Assembly: GCF_012396615.1 (NCBI RefSeq)
Contig: NZ_JAAXPV010000001.1
Span: forward strand, 62,001-126,000
Reading direction: 5' to 3'
DNA length: 64,000 nt
Source: Rothia terrae
Lineage (GTDB): Bacteria > Actinomycetota > Actinomycetes > Actinomycetales > Micrococcaceae
Shown: positions 57,201-64,000 of the stretch, piece by piece
Numbering within the stretch: the first letter of the stretch is position 1
Layout: the number at the start of each line of letters is the position of its first letter
Notes under the pieces: generated by a model
What the model was told of the DNA's origin: nothing
What the model saw: only the letters and a program-made list of their open reading frames with translations
The model's database searches: none
Translations under genes and position numbers: made by a program

Positions 57201-58599
57201 TGAGCCCTTTAAATGGCTGATTCCTGGCCTTCGCGAAGAACTTGTGACCGCGCTGATCAAGTCCATGCCTAAGCAGATTCGCAAGAATTTTGTTCCAGCA
57301 CCGGATGTTGCACGCCAAGCAGTAGCCGCGATGAGCGAGGAATTCTCCCCACTTGAAACTTCGATTGAAGAAGCTCTGGCTTTAACCCTGCGACGCCTAC
57401 GCGGCCATGTTGTAGACCCGCAGGTCTTCAACTGGGACGCTGTCCCCGCTCACCTGCGCTTCACTTTCCAGGTACGCAACCCGCAGAACAAGATTCTCGG
57501 TGAGGGCAAAGACCTGAAAGAGCTTCAGGGCAAGCTACACACCGAGATTCGTTCTGCGCTGGCGGCATCGTTAGGGGCATCCCCCGATGCTTTGGCAGCG
57601 ATGATGGGCGGTAAGTCAGCTATTCAAAAACCGGGTAAGAATACCGGCAAACCCGGTCAGTCCGGCAAGAAGCAGTCCTCTGTTCCCTCATCCGCGCAAC
57701 CAGCGTCGCACGGTGTTGTAGAGCGTAGCGGCCTCACCGAATGGCCTCAGGAGGATCTGCCCCGCAAGATTGAGCGCACTATCGCAACCCAGGCGGTATC
57801 GGGCTATCCCGCTCTGGTAGATGAAGGCAAATCGGTGGGCATTCGCATCTTCACCTCAACACACGAGCAAGACCGGGCTCAGCGTAGCGGTGTTATTCGC
57901 CTCTTGCAGTTGCAGGTTCCCTCCCCCGTGCGCTACGTGAGCGATCATCTCAACAACAAAGAGAAAATCGTCTTCACCCAGAACCCGCACGGCTCAGTCG
58001 ACCAGCTCATCACCGACTGCACAGTGGCTGCCGTCGATAAACTGACGCCCGCGTCCGCGCCCTTTACCAAGGGTGAGTTCGATGCGCTGTTCAACACAGT
58101 CCGTGCCAATCTCATTGATACCGTCTTCGACGTCACCAAGCTCGTGGCCGAAATTCTCAGCGAGGCCGGCAAAGTACGCAAGATGATCAAGAAATCTTCA
58201 TCGCTGGCTGTTGTACACGCCATGAGCGATATGAAGGGACAACTAGATAACCTGGTTTACCCCGGTTTCGTGGCGCAAACAGGCTACGACCAGCTGGTGC
58301 ATATGCCGCGCTACCTCAAAGCAATGCAGTCCCGCATTGAAAAGCTGGTGGGCGCCAACGTCAACCGCGATAACCAGCAGATGCTGATTGTTCAAGATCT
58401 TGAGGACGCCTACGATGCGGCTATCAAATCGTTGCCAACGGGAACATCGCCCTCTCGCGATCTTGAGCGTGTGGAGTGGATGATTGAAGAGTTGCGCGTG
58501 AGCTTCTTCGCCCAAGAGTTAGGTACCGCTTATACCGTGTCCGAAAAGCGCATCTCTAAGGCACTGCGCGAAGCTGTAGAGGCGCTGAAGAAGGGCTAG
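54262..58599 (+). CDS. hrpA: ATP-dependent RNA helicase HrpA
   Basis: A 1445-residue DEAH/RHA helicase. Walker A GETGSGKT (113-120), the DEAH box (210-213, IIDEAHERS), SAT (ITSATID) and QRSGRAGR (about 457) are intact. HA2 and OB regions and the long C-terminal DUF3418 part follow. The first 75 residues are basic and disordered. Residues about 310-345 form an acidic GDGGEDADDAGD insert inside the helicase core, and a basic Gly/Lys/Ser linker interrupts the C-terminal part. The ATG at 54262 is preferred to the GTG nine bases upstream. It probably acts on mRNA or stalled ribosomes. Confidence 0.95.
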   Translation: MSNSSKPSLASVASAMHAAPTRRSEPQPGAKEQRANTDAPSGERGKRTSSNKRRMPRNPGGQRRGNKQPARFEKPVVTLNLDEITYPESLPVSARRDDIMDAIRDNQVVIIAGETGSGKTTQIPKMCLQLGLADNGLIGHTQPRRLAARSVAERIAEELGEKLGNTVGYQVRFTSEVSENSAIKLMTDGILLAEIANDRELKKYSTIIIDEAHERSLNIDFILGYLKRLLPKRPDLKVIITSATIDPERFARHFAPSFVPGEGIVDDSLSPEEKEVAEQLLPDDAPPIIEVSGRTYPVEIRYRPLSDPRTGDGGEDADDAGDGLDDDDRDPIDGILDAVRELSEEEPGDILIFFSGEREIRDAEDALRSLVTSSRRFGNYEILPLYARLSMAEQHRVFRPSGKPRIVLATNVAETSLTVPGIKYVIDTGTARISRYSARTKVQRLPIERISQASANQRSGRAGRTSDGIAIRLYSEDDFASRPEFTDPEILRTNLAAVILQMTSIGVVRAPGDIEKFPFVEPPEQRAINDGVNLLRELGALRERKHSHGHNRRGNSPLSAVGRAMASLPVDPRLARMIVEANKRGCAKEMMVLAAALTVQDPRERPAEKRGEADELHKRYTDETSDFMSFLLLWNFLNEKQDELSSSQFRKMCHREFINFLRVREWQDLFAQLREMGRGAGVNVSGGRDISPADHQDEIHKSLLSGLLSHIGLKDERNPNEYLGARGTRFAIFPGSALFKKRPDWVVSAELVETSRLWARVNADIKPEWVEEVGSHLVKRQYSEPHWSSKLGAVMAHEKVTLYGVPIIADRRVQYWRIDPVTAREMFIRAALVEGDWNTRHHFFKRNQKALAAVEELEARLRRRDLRVDDQTLFDFYDARIPADIVSERHFDKWWKDERTRNEHLLDFDLENLIDEDAADYDESQFPRTWTQHSPNGELVLDLRYEYAPSVSVGGVRSHEAQTDGIAVQVPILFLNQLEPEPFKWLIPGLREELVTALIKSMPKQIRKNFVPAPDVARQAVAAMSEEFSPLETSIEEALALTLRRLRGHVVDPQVFNWDAVPAHLRFTFQVRNPQNKILGEGKDLKELQGKLHTEIRSALAASLGASPDALAAMMGGKSAIQKPGKNTGKPGQSGKKQSSVPSSAQPASHGVVERSGLTEWPQEDLPRKIERTIATQAVSGYPALVDEGKSVGIRIFTSTHEQDRAQRSGVIRLLQLQVPSPVRYVSDHLNNKEKIVFTQNPHGSVDQLITDCTVAAVDKLTPASAPFTKGEFDALFNTVRANLIDTVFDVTKLVAEILSEAGKVRKMIKKSSSLAVVHAMSDMKGQLDNLVYPGFVAQTGYDQLVHMPRYLKAMQSRIEKLVGANVNRDNQQMLIVQDLEDAYDAAIKSLPTGTSPSRDLERVEWMIEELRVSFFAQELGTAYTVSEKRISKALREAVEALKKG

Positions 58600-58622
58600 A
58601 TTCTCTACTCTGCAGGGGTAAC

Positions 58623-58662
58623 AAAAATCCGGTGTCGTTGATGTCAACGGCACCGGATTTTT
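58623..58662. terminator. Intrinsic terminator of hrpA
   Basis: AAAAATCCGGTG-T-CGTTGA pairs with TCAACG-G-CACCGGATTTTT (19 bp, one wobble) and ends in a T-run, 24 nt after hrpA. Confidence 0.85.
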
Positions 58663-58682
58663 CTAGAAATGGTGGTTACAAC

Positions 58683-58760
58683 GCGTCTGCGAGAATGCTG
58701 ATGGTCAACTTCCCTTAAACGCCAGCCCCGAGCCAGTTGACCATCAGCATCCCGCGACGC
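58683..58760. repeat. Long-loop inverted repeat between hrpA and HIT genes
   Basis: A perfect 16-bp pair (58695-58710 with 58735-58750) encloses 24 nt; GCGTC/GACGC extend it at the edges. It lacks a T-run and lies between a terminator and the HIT stop. Function unknown. Confidence 0.65.
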
Positions 58761-58779
58761 AAAACATTCAGCTCACGCT

Positions 58780-59208
58780 CTAGCTTTCAGGAACGAACTC
58801 TCCGAAGCCAGCATCCCGCAATGCTACGCGAATCTTTTCCGCTGATTCATCCATAACGGCTGAGTCGGGGTTTGAATCTGCGTTAGCGAAGTTGAAGGTT
58901 TGGAAGTCGTTGGCCGGGAATACATGAACGTGAACGTGTGGGACGTCCAAGCCGACAATTTCGACGCCCACCTTAGTGGGATTCCAGACGTTGTTGATAG
59001 CGTTACCCACCTTGTGCGCCACATCAAAGACGTGGGCTGAAAGGTCTGCGGGCATATCTACCCAGTGCTCGATTTCCTGGCGAGGCACCACGAGTACGTG
59101 GCCCTGCGCCAAAGGCTCGATGGTCAAGAAAACAACAGCTTTCTCGTCCCTCCACACAAAGCGTCCGGGGATTTCGCCTTCAATGATTTTGGTGAATACA
59201 GTGGACAT
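58780..59208 (-). CDS. HIT family nucleotide hydrolase/transferase
   Basis: A 142-residue protein with the histidine triad H91-V-H93-V-H95 in VPHVHVHVFP. The N-terminal CIF-type metal cysteine is replaced (VFTKIIEGEIP). HIT proteins hydrolyse AMP-linked compounds such as adenosine phosphoramidates. GGAGG precedes the ATG. It lies 18 nt after the MBL gene and is probably cotranscribed with it. Confidence 0.92.
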   Translation of the reverse strand: MSTVFTKIIEGEIPGRFVWRDEKAVVFLTIEPLAQGHVLVVPRQEIEHWVDMPADLSAHVFDVAHKVGNAINNVWNPTKVGVEIVGLDVPHVHVHVFPANDFQTFNFANADSNPDSAVMDESAEKIRVALRDAGFGEFVPES

Positions 59209-59226
59209 GTCTTCCTCCGCTCAAGT

Positions 59227-59877
59227 TTAAAGCTCAACACTTTCTTCGGGGTCAAGGTGGGTGTAGGTGACTCCGTAGTCCACGGTGAGGTTGGTGACCT
59301 GAGTTTCGATGAGGTTTCGACCGTTGTCGGCCAAGAGCGAGTCGTGAATCGGGTACACCTGAGGCGCGCGAACTGAAATCACAAAGTCGATGACTTCGCT
59401 CATTTTGTTCCACGGTGCGTGGATGGGAGCGAGCAGGGTCTTTGCCTGGATTCCGTGAGGCACGGTGAATGAATCTCCGGGGTGGAACACATTGTCGTTG
59501 ACCAAAACACCAACGTTATCGATAGTGGGTACCAACGGGTGAATCAGTGCGTGCTGACTACCGTAGGTCTTCAGGGTAAAACCTTCTAGCTCAATGGTTT
59601 CTTTAGCCTCAGCCAGCTGGACTTTAGCCTCGGGAAGTTCCTTGGAAACCTCATCGATAACAGCCTGAGGTGCGTAAAGAGGAACTTCGGGGTTTTCCTT
59701 CGAAAATGCGATAACACGCTCAGAATCAAAGTGATCAGGATGCACGTGGGTGATGAAAATATAATCTGCGCCGTCCAGTGCCTTCTCAACTTCAGAGAAT
59801 CCACCGGGGTCAAGAACCAACGTTTTGCCTTCATTTTCAAGACGAACACATGAGTGAGTGTATTTTGTAAGTTTCAT
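59227..59877 (-). CDS. MBL-fold hydrolase (UlaG/UPF0173-like)
   Basis: A 216-residue metallo-beta-lactamase-fold protein of the short UlaG/UPF0173 type. It starts KLTKYTHSCVRLE, carries FITHVHPDHFD (His44, His46, Asp48, His49), and ends with a late histidine in VYPIHD. The substrate is unknown. The ATG has TAGGGT exactly six bases upstream and GAGGT too close to be a normal ribosome site, so a leaderless start is likely. Confidence 0.85.
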   Translation of the reverse strand: MKLTKYTHSCVRLENEGKTLVLDPGGFSEVEKALDGADYIFITHVHPDHFDSERVIAFSKENPEVPLYAPQAVIDEVSKELPEAKVQLAEAKETIELEGFTLKTYGSQHALIHPLVPTIDNVGVLVNDNVFHPGDSFTVPHGIQAKTLLAPIHAPWNKMSEVIDFVISVRAPQVYPIHDSLLADNGRNLIETQVTNLTVDYGVTYTHLDPEESVEL

Positions 59878-59889
59878 ACCTCAACCCTA
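59878..59889 (-). promoter_or_regulatory. Predicted -10 box of the MBL-HIT pair, leaderless geometry
   Basis: On the minus strand TAGGGT, six bases, then ATG, the same geometry as six other genes in the window. Confidence 0.45.
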
Positions 59890-60039
59890 GTCCACGGTGT
59901 CAGTAAATTCACCTGACTTGCGGCAACAAGCTGGCTTATTTCTTCAACAATTCGCCGAGAGGTGAGAGAGTCTGCGGAATATTTCTCGCTCCGGTAAAGT
60001 TTACTGAGAAAAAGATTTTCTACCGCTAAGGACGATGCT

Positions 60040-60462
60040 ATGCCTCAAACTAAGTCAGATGGTAAGCCTGAAATCCGCAATACTAAGCAACGTCGCATCG
60101 TCAATGCGACCCTCGCTGATCTCGATGATTTCATGAGCGCTCAGGAACTTCACCAGCTCATGGCATCTCGTAACGAGTCAGTCTCTCTAGCAACTACTTA
60201 CCGTATTTTGCAGTCCATGGCGGCTAACAATGAGGTGGATGTTATTCGTACTGAAGATGGTGAGTCCATTTATCGCAGGTGCGAGGCAGAGCATCATCAC
60301 CACCACTTGCTGTGCCGCAATTGTGGCAAGGCGGTAGAGCTTGAGGCTCCTGCTATTGAGGAGTGGGCTCATTCTATTGCGGCGAAGTACGGGTTTACTG
60401 ATCTCTCACACGTAGTAGAGATTACCGGTCTGTGTAAGGAATGTTCAGAAGCAGCCCATTAG
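60040..60462 (+). CDS. zur: Fur-family regulator, probably Zur
   Basis: A 140-residue Fur-family repressor. The winged helix (SAQELHQLM..VSLATTYRILQSM) is followed by the metal-sensing region with HHHHHLLC and two CxxC pairs (CRNC, CKEC) that hold structural zinc. It is convergent with znuABC, which makes a zinc sensor more likely than an iron sensor. A mycobacterial zur also sits with zinc genes. AAGGA precedes the ATG. Confidence 0.88.
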   Translation: MPQTKSDGKPEIRNTKQRRIVNATLADLDDFMSAQELHQLMASRNESVSLATTYRILQSMAANNEVDVIRTEDGESIYRRCEAEHHHHHLLCRNCGKAVELEAPAIEEWAHSIAAKYGFTDLSHVVEITGLCKECSEAAH

Positions 60463-60478
60463 GTCTAAAACAGCAAAT

Positions 60479-60513
60479 AATGGGGGCGATGACTCAATGT
60501 CACCGCCCCCATT
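60479..60513. terminator. Terminator between zur and znuB
   Basis: AATGGGGGCGATGAC pairs with GTCACCGCCCCCATT (one mismatch) around a 5-nt loop; CTTTATGTTT follows. Confidence 0.75.
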
Positions 60514-60523
60514 CTTTATGTTT

Positions 60524-61432
60524 CTAGGACGCCACTTTGACGGCACCAAGATGACGTCCCGATGCGCTGTTGCGGCGTTTGTAGCCACCGGTGATGCGGC
60601 AGATAATGTAGATAATGAATGAGATAGTGGTGACGTAGGGGCTGATGGGCAGCGTGCCTGCCAACGCCAGCATAATGCCACCGACGATTGCAAGTTCAGC
60701 AAAAATTACTGAGAAGATGAGTGCTTTGAGTGGGGACGCGGTCACCTGCAGTGCGGATGCAGCCGGGGTGACGAGTAGGGCAAGTACCAAAAGCGAGCCG
60801 ACAACCTGTACTGACAGCGCGACGGCAATGCCGAGAATGACCATAAATGCTAGGGACAGGAAGCCCAGCGGCACACCTTTAGCGCGAGCCACGTCAGGGT
60901 CTACAGAGGCGAACGTGAGGGGACGCCACAGAGCTACCAAAGCCGCGATAATCACCACCGCACCAATCATCATGGTGCTCAGCTGCGAGTCACTAATTGA
61001 GACAATCTGGCCGGTGAGCAGGGAGAACTTGTTGGCACTGCGTCCTTCATAGAGCGACAGAAAGAGAATACCCAAACCTAACCCGAAGGGCATGAGCACG
61101 CCGATGACTGAGTTAGACTCAGCGCGTTGCACACCCAAAAGACCAATCAAGAGAGCCGCAACGATCGATCCCACCAACGAGCCTGTCACCACGTTGAAAC
61201 CTAGCAACAAGAACAAAGCCGCGCCGGCAAAAGAAATTTCAGCGATGCCGTGCACAGCGAACGCGTGGTCGCGCATCATAATGAACATTCCCACAAAGCC
61301 ACCGATAACGCCCAGGACAGCACCGGCCCAAATAGACTGGCTCAGCAGGTCAACGAGCTCGCCGTAGCGGTCAAATACAAAGATGCGACTGAGCAGATCA
61401 CTAGCCGTTACTCCAAGTACAAGAGAGTTCAA
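60524..61432 (-). CDS. znuB: Zinc ABC transporter permease
   Basis: A 302-residue membrane protein of the ABC-3 (metal uptake) permease family with about eight helices. GIAEISFAGAAL and DVARAKGVPLGFL are typical of ZnuB/MntB. It starts directly after the znuC stop. The substrate is zinc by context (Zur-type regulator, His-rich ZnuA). Confidence 0.9.
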   Translation of the reverse strand: MNSLVLGVTASDLLSRIFVFDRYGELVDLLSQSIWAGAVLGVIGGFVGMFIMMRDHAFAVHGIAEISFAGAALFLLLGFNVVTGSLVGSIVAALLIGLLGVQRAESNSVIGVLMPFGLGLGILFLSLYEGRSANKFSLLTGQIVSISDSQLSTMMIGAVVIIAALVALWRPLTFASVDPDVARAKGVPLGFLSLAFMVILGIAVALSVQVVGSLLVLALLVTPAASALQVTASPLKALIFSVIFAELAIVGGIMLALAGTLPISPYVTTISFIIYIICRITGGYKRRNSASGRHLGAVKVAS

Positions 61433-62284
61433 TTAGTGATGTCCTTTCGCTGGGTCTGCAGGAAGCGCGTGCTCTAGCCCCTGGCGCATTTCGTGTTCAG
61501 CGTTTTGATCGCCGCCAACTACGATGTAGCGTCCGTTGGATCGTATGACTTCAACATGGGTTTGATACAAATCGCTCAGCACCTCAGAGGTCATCACTTG
61601 CTCAACTGTGCCCACGGTAAAGCGTCCATTTGCTAGGTAGAGCACACGATCTACGTGATCGATGATTGGATTAATTTCATGGGTCACGAAGACAACGGTT
61701 GCGTTATGTCGCTTGTTGTACTGGTGAATCAGATCAGAGACAGCGTATTGGTGGTGTAGATCCAGCGAGAGCAGGGCTTCATCGGCAAGTAGAATTTGCG
61801 GATCGTTTGCCAGGGCCTGAGCAATACGTAGACGCTGCTGCTCACCACCCGATAAGAGACCAACGGGTACATTAGCGTATTCAGTTGCGCCGACAGCTTC
61901 TAAGAGTTCATCAACCTTTGACCGGTACGATCTCGTGTTGAGACGAATCCCCCACTTGTGTCCGTCGATGCCTAACCCCACGAGGTCTCGAGCTCGCATG
62001 GGTGTATTTTGACTAATGCTTTTTTGCTGAGGCACATACCCCACGCCGGGGTTACCGGCACGTGCAGGCGCGCCAAGCACCGAAATCTGACCACTGTTCA
62101 TGTGGGTGAGACCCAGAACAACCTTCAAAAATGTTGACTTTCCTGAGCCGTTAGGTCCGAGCACTGCAAAGTACTCGCCCTGTTCGACTCGAAGGTTGAG
62201 GTCTTGCCAGAGGTCGCGCTGACCGAAGGATAGCGCACCGTTAGCTATTTCGATGGACGCGGGCGCGTGCTGCACATGTGTCAT
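61433..62284 (-). CDS. znuC: Zinc ABC transporter ATP-binding protein
   Basis: A 283-residue ATPase. Walker A GPNGSGKST, signature LLSGGEQQR, Walker B LLADEALLSLD (with Ala where Pro is usual), and the switch histidine in FVTHE are seen. The ATG at 62284 leaves 5 nt after the znuA stop; an ATG at 62335 inside znuA is possible but less likely, and neither has a strong ribosome site. It powers ZnuB. Confidence 0.9.
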   Translation of the reverse strand: MTHVQHAPASIEIANGALSFGQRDLWQDLNLRVEQGEYFAVLGPNGSGKSTFLKVVLGLTHMNSGQISVLGAPARAGNPGVGYVPQQKSISQNTPMRARDLVGLGIDGHKWGIRLNTRSYRSKVDELLEAVGATEYANVPVGLLSGGEQQRLRIAQALANDPQILLADEALLSLDLHHQYAVSDLIHQYNKRHNATVVFVTHEINPIIDHVDRVLYLANGRFTVGTVEQVMTSEVLSDLYQTHVEVIRSNGRYIVVGGDQNAEHEMRQGLEHALPADPAKGHH

Positions 62285-62289
62285 AGGTT

Positions 62290-63252
62290 CTAGGCTACTG
62301 CCTTCTTCACGTTTTCTACATTGTCGGTCATCCACTGAACGTAGTCTTTGCCTTCGGGCAGGGTTTCTGTGAATGATTCGGTGGCCACAGATGAATTCTC
62401 AGCGGTATCACGAATTTCTTTGGTCTGACTGGTTTCGGTCTGCTCGTTGTAGGCAACCAAATCGAGGTTTCCAGCAGTGATCAGATCTTTGATTTCTTGC
62501 ATGGTCAGCGGTGCTACGTCAGAGTCCGAGTCAATAGCTGCCACAAAGTTTTCGGGGGTTACGTTTTGCATACCCGCGGTTTCCAGCAGGTAGTTGGGTA
62601 CAGGCTCGGTGGTCACAAACTTTTTGTCTTGAGCACCAGAATCTTTGGCAGATGCTTTGATGGTATCAAGCTTCTGGTCAAACTCTTCTGCAGACTTTTT
62701 GTAAGCTTGAGCGTTCTCGGTGTCGAGCTCACCCATATCGGTAGCTACCTGATCAGCTACTTTTTTCATGGTTTCAAGGTCGTACCACATGTGCTCGTTG
62801 AATTCGTGGTCGTGCGCGGTATGCTCGCCTTCCTGATGAGCTTGGCTGTGCTCTTCGTACAGCTCGTTGTACTCATCATCAGAGATCATGCCGGAGAGCT
62901 TAACGGCGTTGACGCCCTTCTGGTCGGGGTTATCCTGCCCCACCATCTCTTCAGCGAAAACGTCGTATCCCGCTCCGTTGTACACTACAACGTCAGCGTC
63001 CTTAATGGTCAGACGGTCGTTGGGGGTTGATTCGTATGAGTGGGGGTCCTGACTGGTGGAGTTGATAATGGAGGTAACTTCAGCCTTATCTCCGACCACC
63101 TGCTTGGCGATATCGCCGTAGACGTCCGTAGTAGCTACAATCTTCAGGCTGTCATCCGATGATCCGGATGCGTTGCTATCCCCCGCTGAACAACCAGCAA
63201 GTGCAAGGGCTGCTACGGAAAACAGGGCTACATTATTGAGCAACTTGGACAT
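62290..63252 (-). CDS. znuA: Zinc-binding lipoprotein of the ABC transporter
   Basis: A 320-residue cluster A-I substrate-binding lipoprotein. The lipobox ALAGC puts the lipid on Cys21. DPHSYE supplies a metal histidine, and a His/Asp/Glu-rich loop (EEHSQAHQEGEHTAHDHEFNEH region, about 135-155) precedes NEHMWYD. The His-rich loop is characteristic of zinc rather than manganese binders. A Zur-type half-site lies upstream. Confidence 0.93.
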   Translation of the reverse strand: MSKLLNNVALFSVAALALAGCSAGDSNASGSSDDSLKIVATTDVYGDIAKQVVGDKAEVTSIINSTSQDPHSYESTPNDRLTIKDADVVVYNGAGYDVFAEEMVGQDNPDQKGVNAVKLSGMISDDEYNELYEEHSQAHQEGEHTAHDHEFNEHMWYDLETMKKVADQVATDMGELDTENAQAYKKSAEEFDQKLDTIKASAKDSGAQDKKFVTTEPVPNYLLETAGMQNVTPENFVAAIDSDSDVAPLTMQEIKDLITAGNLDLVAYNEQTETSQTKEIRDTAENSSVATESFTETLPEGKDYVQWMTDNVENVKKAVA

Positions 63253-63264
63253 TTTTAGAACTTT

Positions 63265-63284
63265 CTAAACGCGAATCATTTTCA
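63265..63284 (-). promoter_or_regulatory. Candidate Zur box upstream of znuA
   Basis: On the minus strand TGAAAATGATT matches one half of the known Zur/Fur box; the other half (CGCGTTTAG) is poor. It lies about 15-35 nt before the znuA ATG. Zinc repression is inferred from the neighbouring regulator. Confidence 0.4.
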
Positions 63285-63356
63285 AATAGAGCTTACTTGC
63301 TCCCGCAACCTTTTTGCAATATAAGCCTGCGTACTTCAGAACACACTGAATACAAC

Positions 63357-63394
63357 GGAAGAGTCGACGCCGGTATTCCAGCATCGACCCTTCC
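63357..63394. terminator. Possible terminator after the CBS-domain gene
   Basis: GGAAG-A-GTCGA pairs with TCGAC-C-CTTCC (11 bp, one mismatch) around a 16-nt loop, 22 nt after the stop at 63416. Only a weak T-run. Confidence 0.4.
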
Positions 63395-63415
63395 CTAGAC
63401 TTTTCTCAGTGAGCC

Positions 63416-64000
63416 TTACACCCTGTTCGCGGCTTCACGCCTACGAACGTGCTCCTGCGTGGTGTCTTTGATTTCGCCCACCAGCTGTTCCAGAATGTCC
63501 TCCAGGAAGAGAACACCCAAGCTGACACCGTCGGCAGAGACCACATGCGAAAGATGCGCCCGGTTACGCTGCATAGCTGCAAGCGCTTCGTCAATCTCCA
63601 CATCCGGGCGAAGAATCGCCATCGGACGCAGGCGTCCCCACGGGATATTTTCATCGCCACGAGAACCAACGTATGCAAGCATGTCCTTGACGTGAACGTA
63701 GCCCATATAGGTACCGTCCGCCGCATCCTGCATCACAAAACGGGAATAGCCGGTCTGTGCACAAGCATGCTCAATATCGTTGGGGGTGCACGGGAAGTCA
63801 AGGGTGACCACCTTTTCGCACTCCACCATGATCTCTTCCACCTTTTTAGAGCTAAACTCCAAAGCACCAGAAAGCACACCTGTTTCATCTTCAACGGTGC
63901 CTTCTTCAGTGGAATGCTTCACGATATTCTGAAGCTCATCCAGGGTAAAGGTCGATGAAACTTCATCCTTAGGCTCAATTTTCAAAGCGTGCAAAGCATG
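63416..64000 (-). CDS. CBS-domain membrane protein (HlyC/CorC-CNNM family), C-terminal part
   Basis: The last 194 codons of a protein that continues past the window edge. A CBS pair is clear: CTPNDIEHACAQTGYSRFV..GYVHVKDML and VEIDEALAAMQRNRAHLSHVV..GVLFLEDILEQLVGEI. The chain ends about 15 residues after the second CBS, so the CorC_HlyC end domain is absent. This is the short actinobacterial type. The membrane part (DUF21) should lie beyond 64000. Family members are Mg/Co transporters or regulators. Confidence 0.85.
   Translation of the reverse strand, partial: HALHALKIEPKDEVSSTFTLDELQNIVKHSTEEGTVEDETGVLSGALEFSSKKVEEIMVECEKVVTLDFPCTPNDIEHACAQTGYSRFVMQDAADGTYMGYVHVKDMLAYVGSRGDENIPWGRLRPMAILRPDVEIDEALAAMQRNRAHLSHVVSADGVSLGVLFLEDILEQLVGEIKDTTQEHVRRREAANRV

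Noticed and set aside
62497-63030. 177-codon plus-strand open frame
   Set aside because: Opposite znuA; hydrophobic by mirror of acidic codons, no motif.

Overview
The window is an ordinary stretch of actinobacterial chromosome. I infer a Rothia-like member of the Micrococcaceae. The grounds are moderate GC by eye, a mycothiol-linked start, NucS in a normal gene context, a Rho with a long charged insertion, a short ATP synthase epsilon subunit, and gene order. From the right part to the left, the backbone follows the order known from Mycobacterium tuberculosis Rv1292 to Rv1341: argS-lysA-hom-thrC-thrB-rho-prfA-prmC-sua5-GT4 transferase-atpI-atpBEFHAGDC-nucS-thioredoxin/TPR-pncB/clpS-DUF2017-murI-Rv1339-like-rph-rdgB. 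I saw no phage, insertion sequence, CRISPR array or rRNA. There is one tRNA, tRNA-Arg(CCG), beside argS. The species name is an inference from layout only.

Left part (1-8.5 kb): the tail of a probable mycothiol-dependent dehydrogenase with its metallo-beta-lactamase partner, a coupled sbcD-sbcC-MFS unit, an unrecognised 346-residue protein, and an APH-fold kinase. 8.5-12.9 kb: the clpS-DUF2017-murI-Rv1339-like-rph-rdgB series, diverging from pncB-pncA (NAD salvage). 15-24 kb: a superfamily II helicase, a DUF1541 lipoprotein behind a CsoR-type palindrome (probable copper response), DUF3039, an ABC exporter pair, a thioredoxin/TPR protein, an AI-2E family transporter, a small zinc-binding-like protein, and NucS. 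24-33 kb: DinB and the complete F1Fo ATP synthase operon.

33-39 kb: a surface-glycan block sits between the ATP synthase operon and sua5. It contains a WbpL/WecA-type initiating transferase, a WbpM/FlaA1-type dehydratase, a double GT2 glycosyltransferase, and a divergent SDR. Together they could initiate a glycan on a 2-acetamido-2,6-dideoxy sugar. 39-52 kb: translation factors, Rho, and the threonine/lysine/argS genes. 52-64 kb: two intergenic palindromes, an alpha/beta hydrolase, a GNAT-VOC fusion, HrpA, HIT, an MBL hydrolase, a Zur-type regulator convergent with znuABC, and the end of a CBS-domain membrane protein.

The most useful non-gene signals are these. Seven genes share the geometry TAnnnT-N6-ATG/GTG with no Shine-Dalgarno sequence, which points to leaderless mRNAs. 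A compact structured element with mutually exclusive pairings lies between argS and tRNA-Arg. A perfect 29-bp inverted repeat follows tRNA-Arg. An intrinsic terminator separates thrC from thrB. I found no convincing wholly new multi-gene system.
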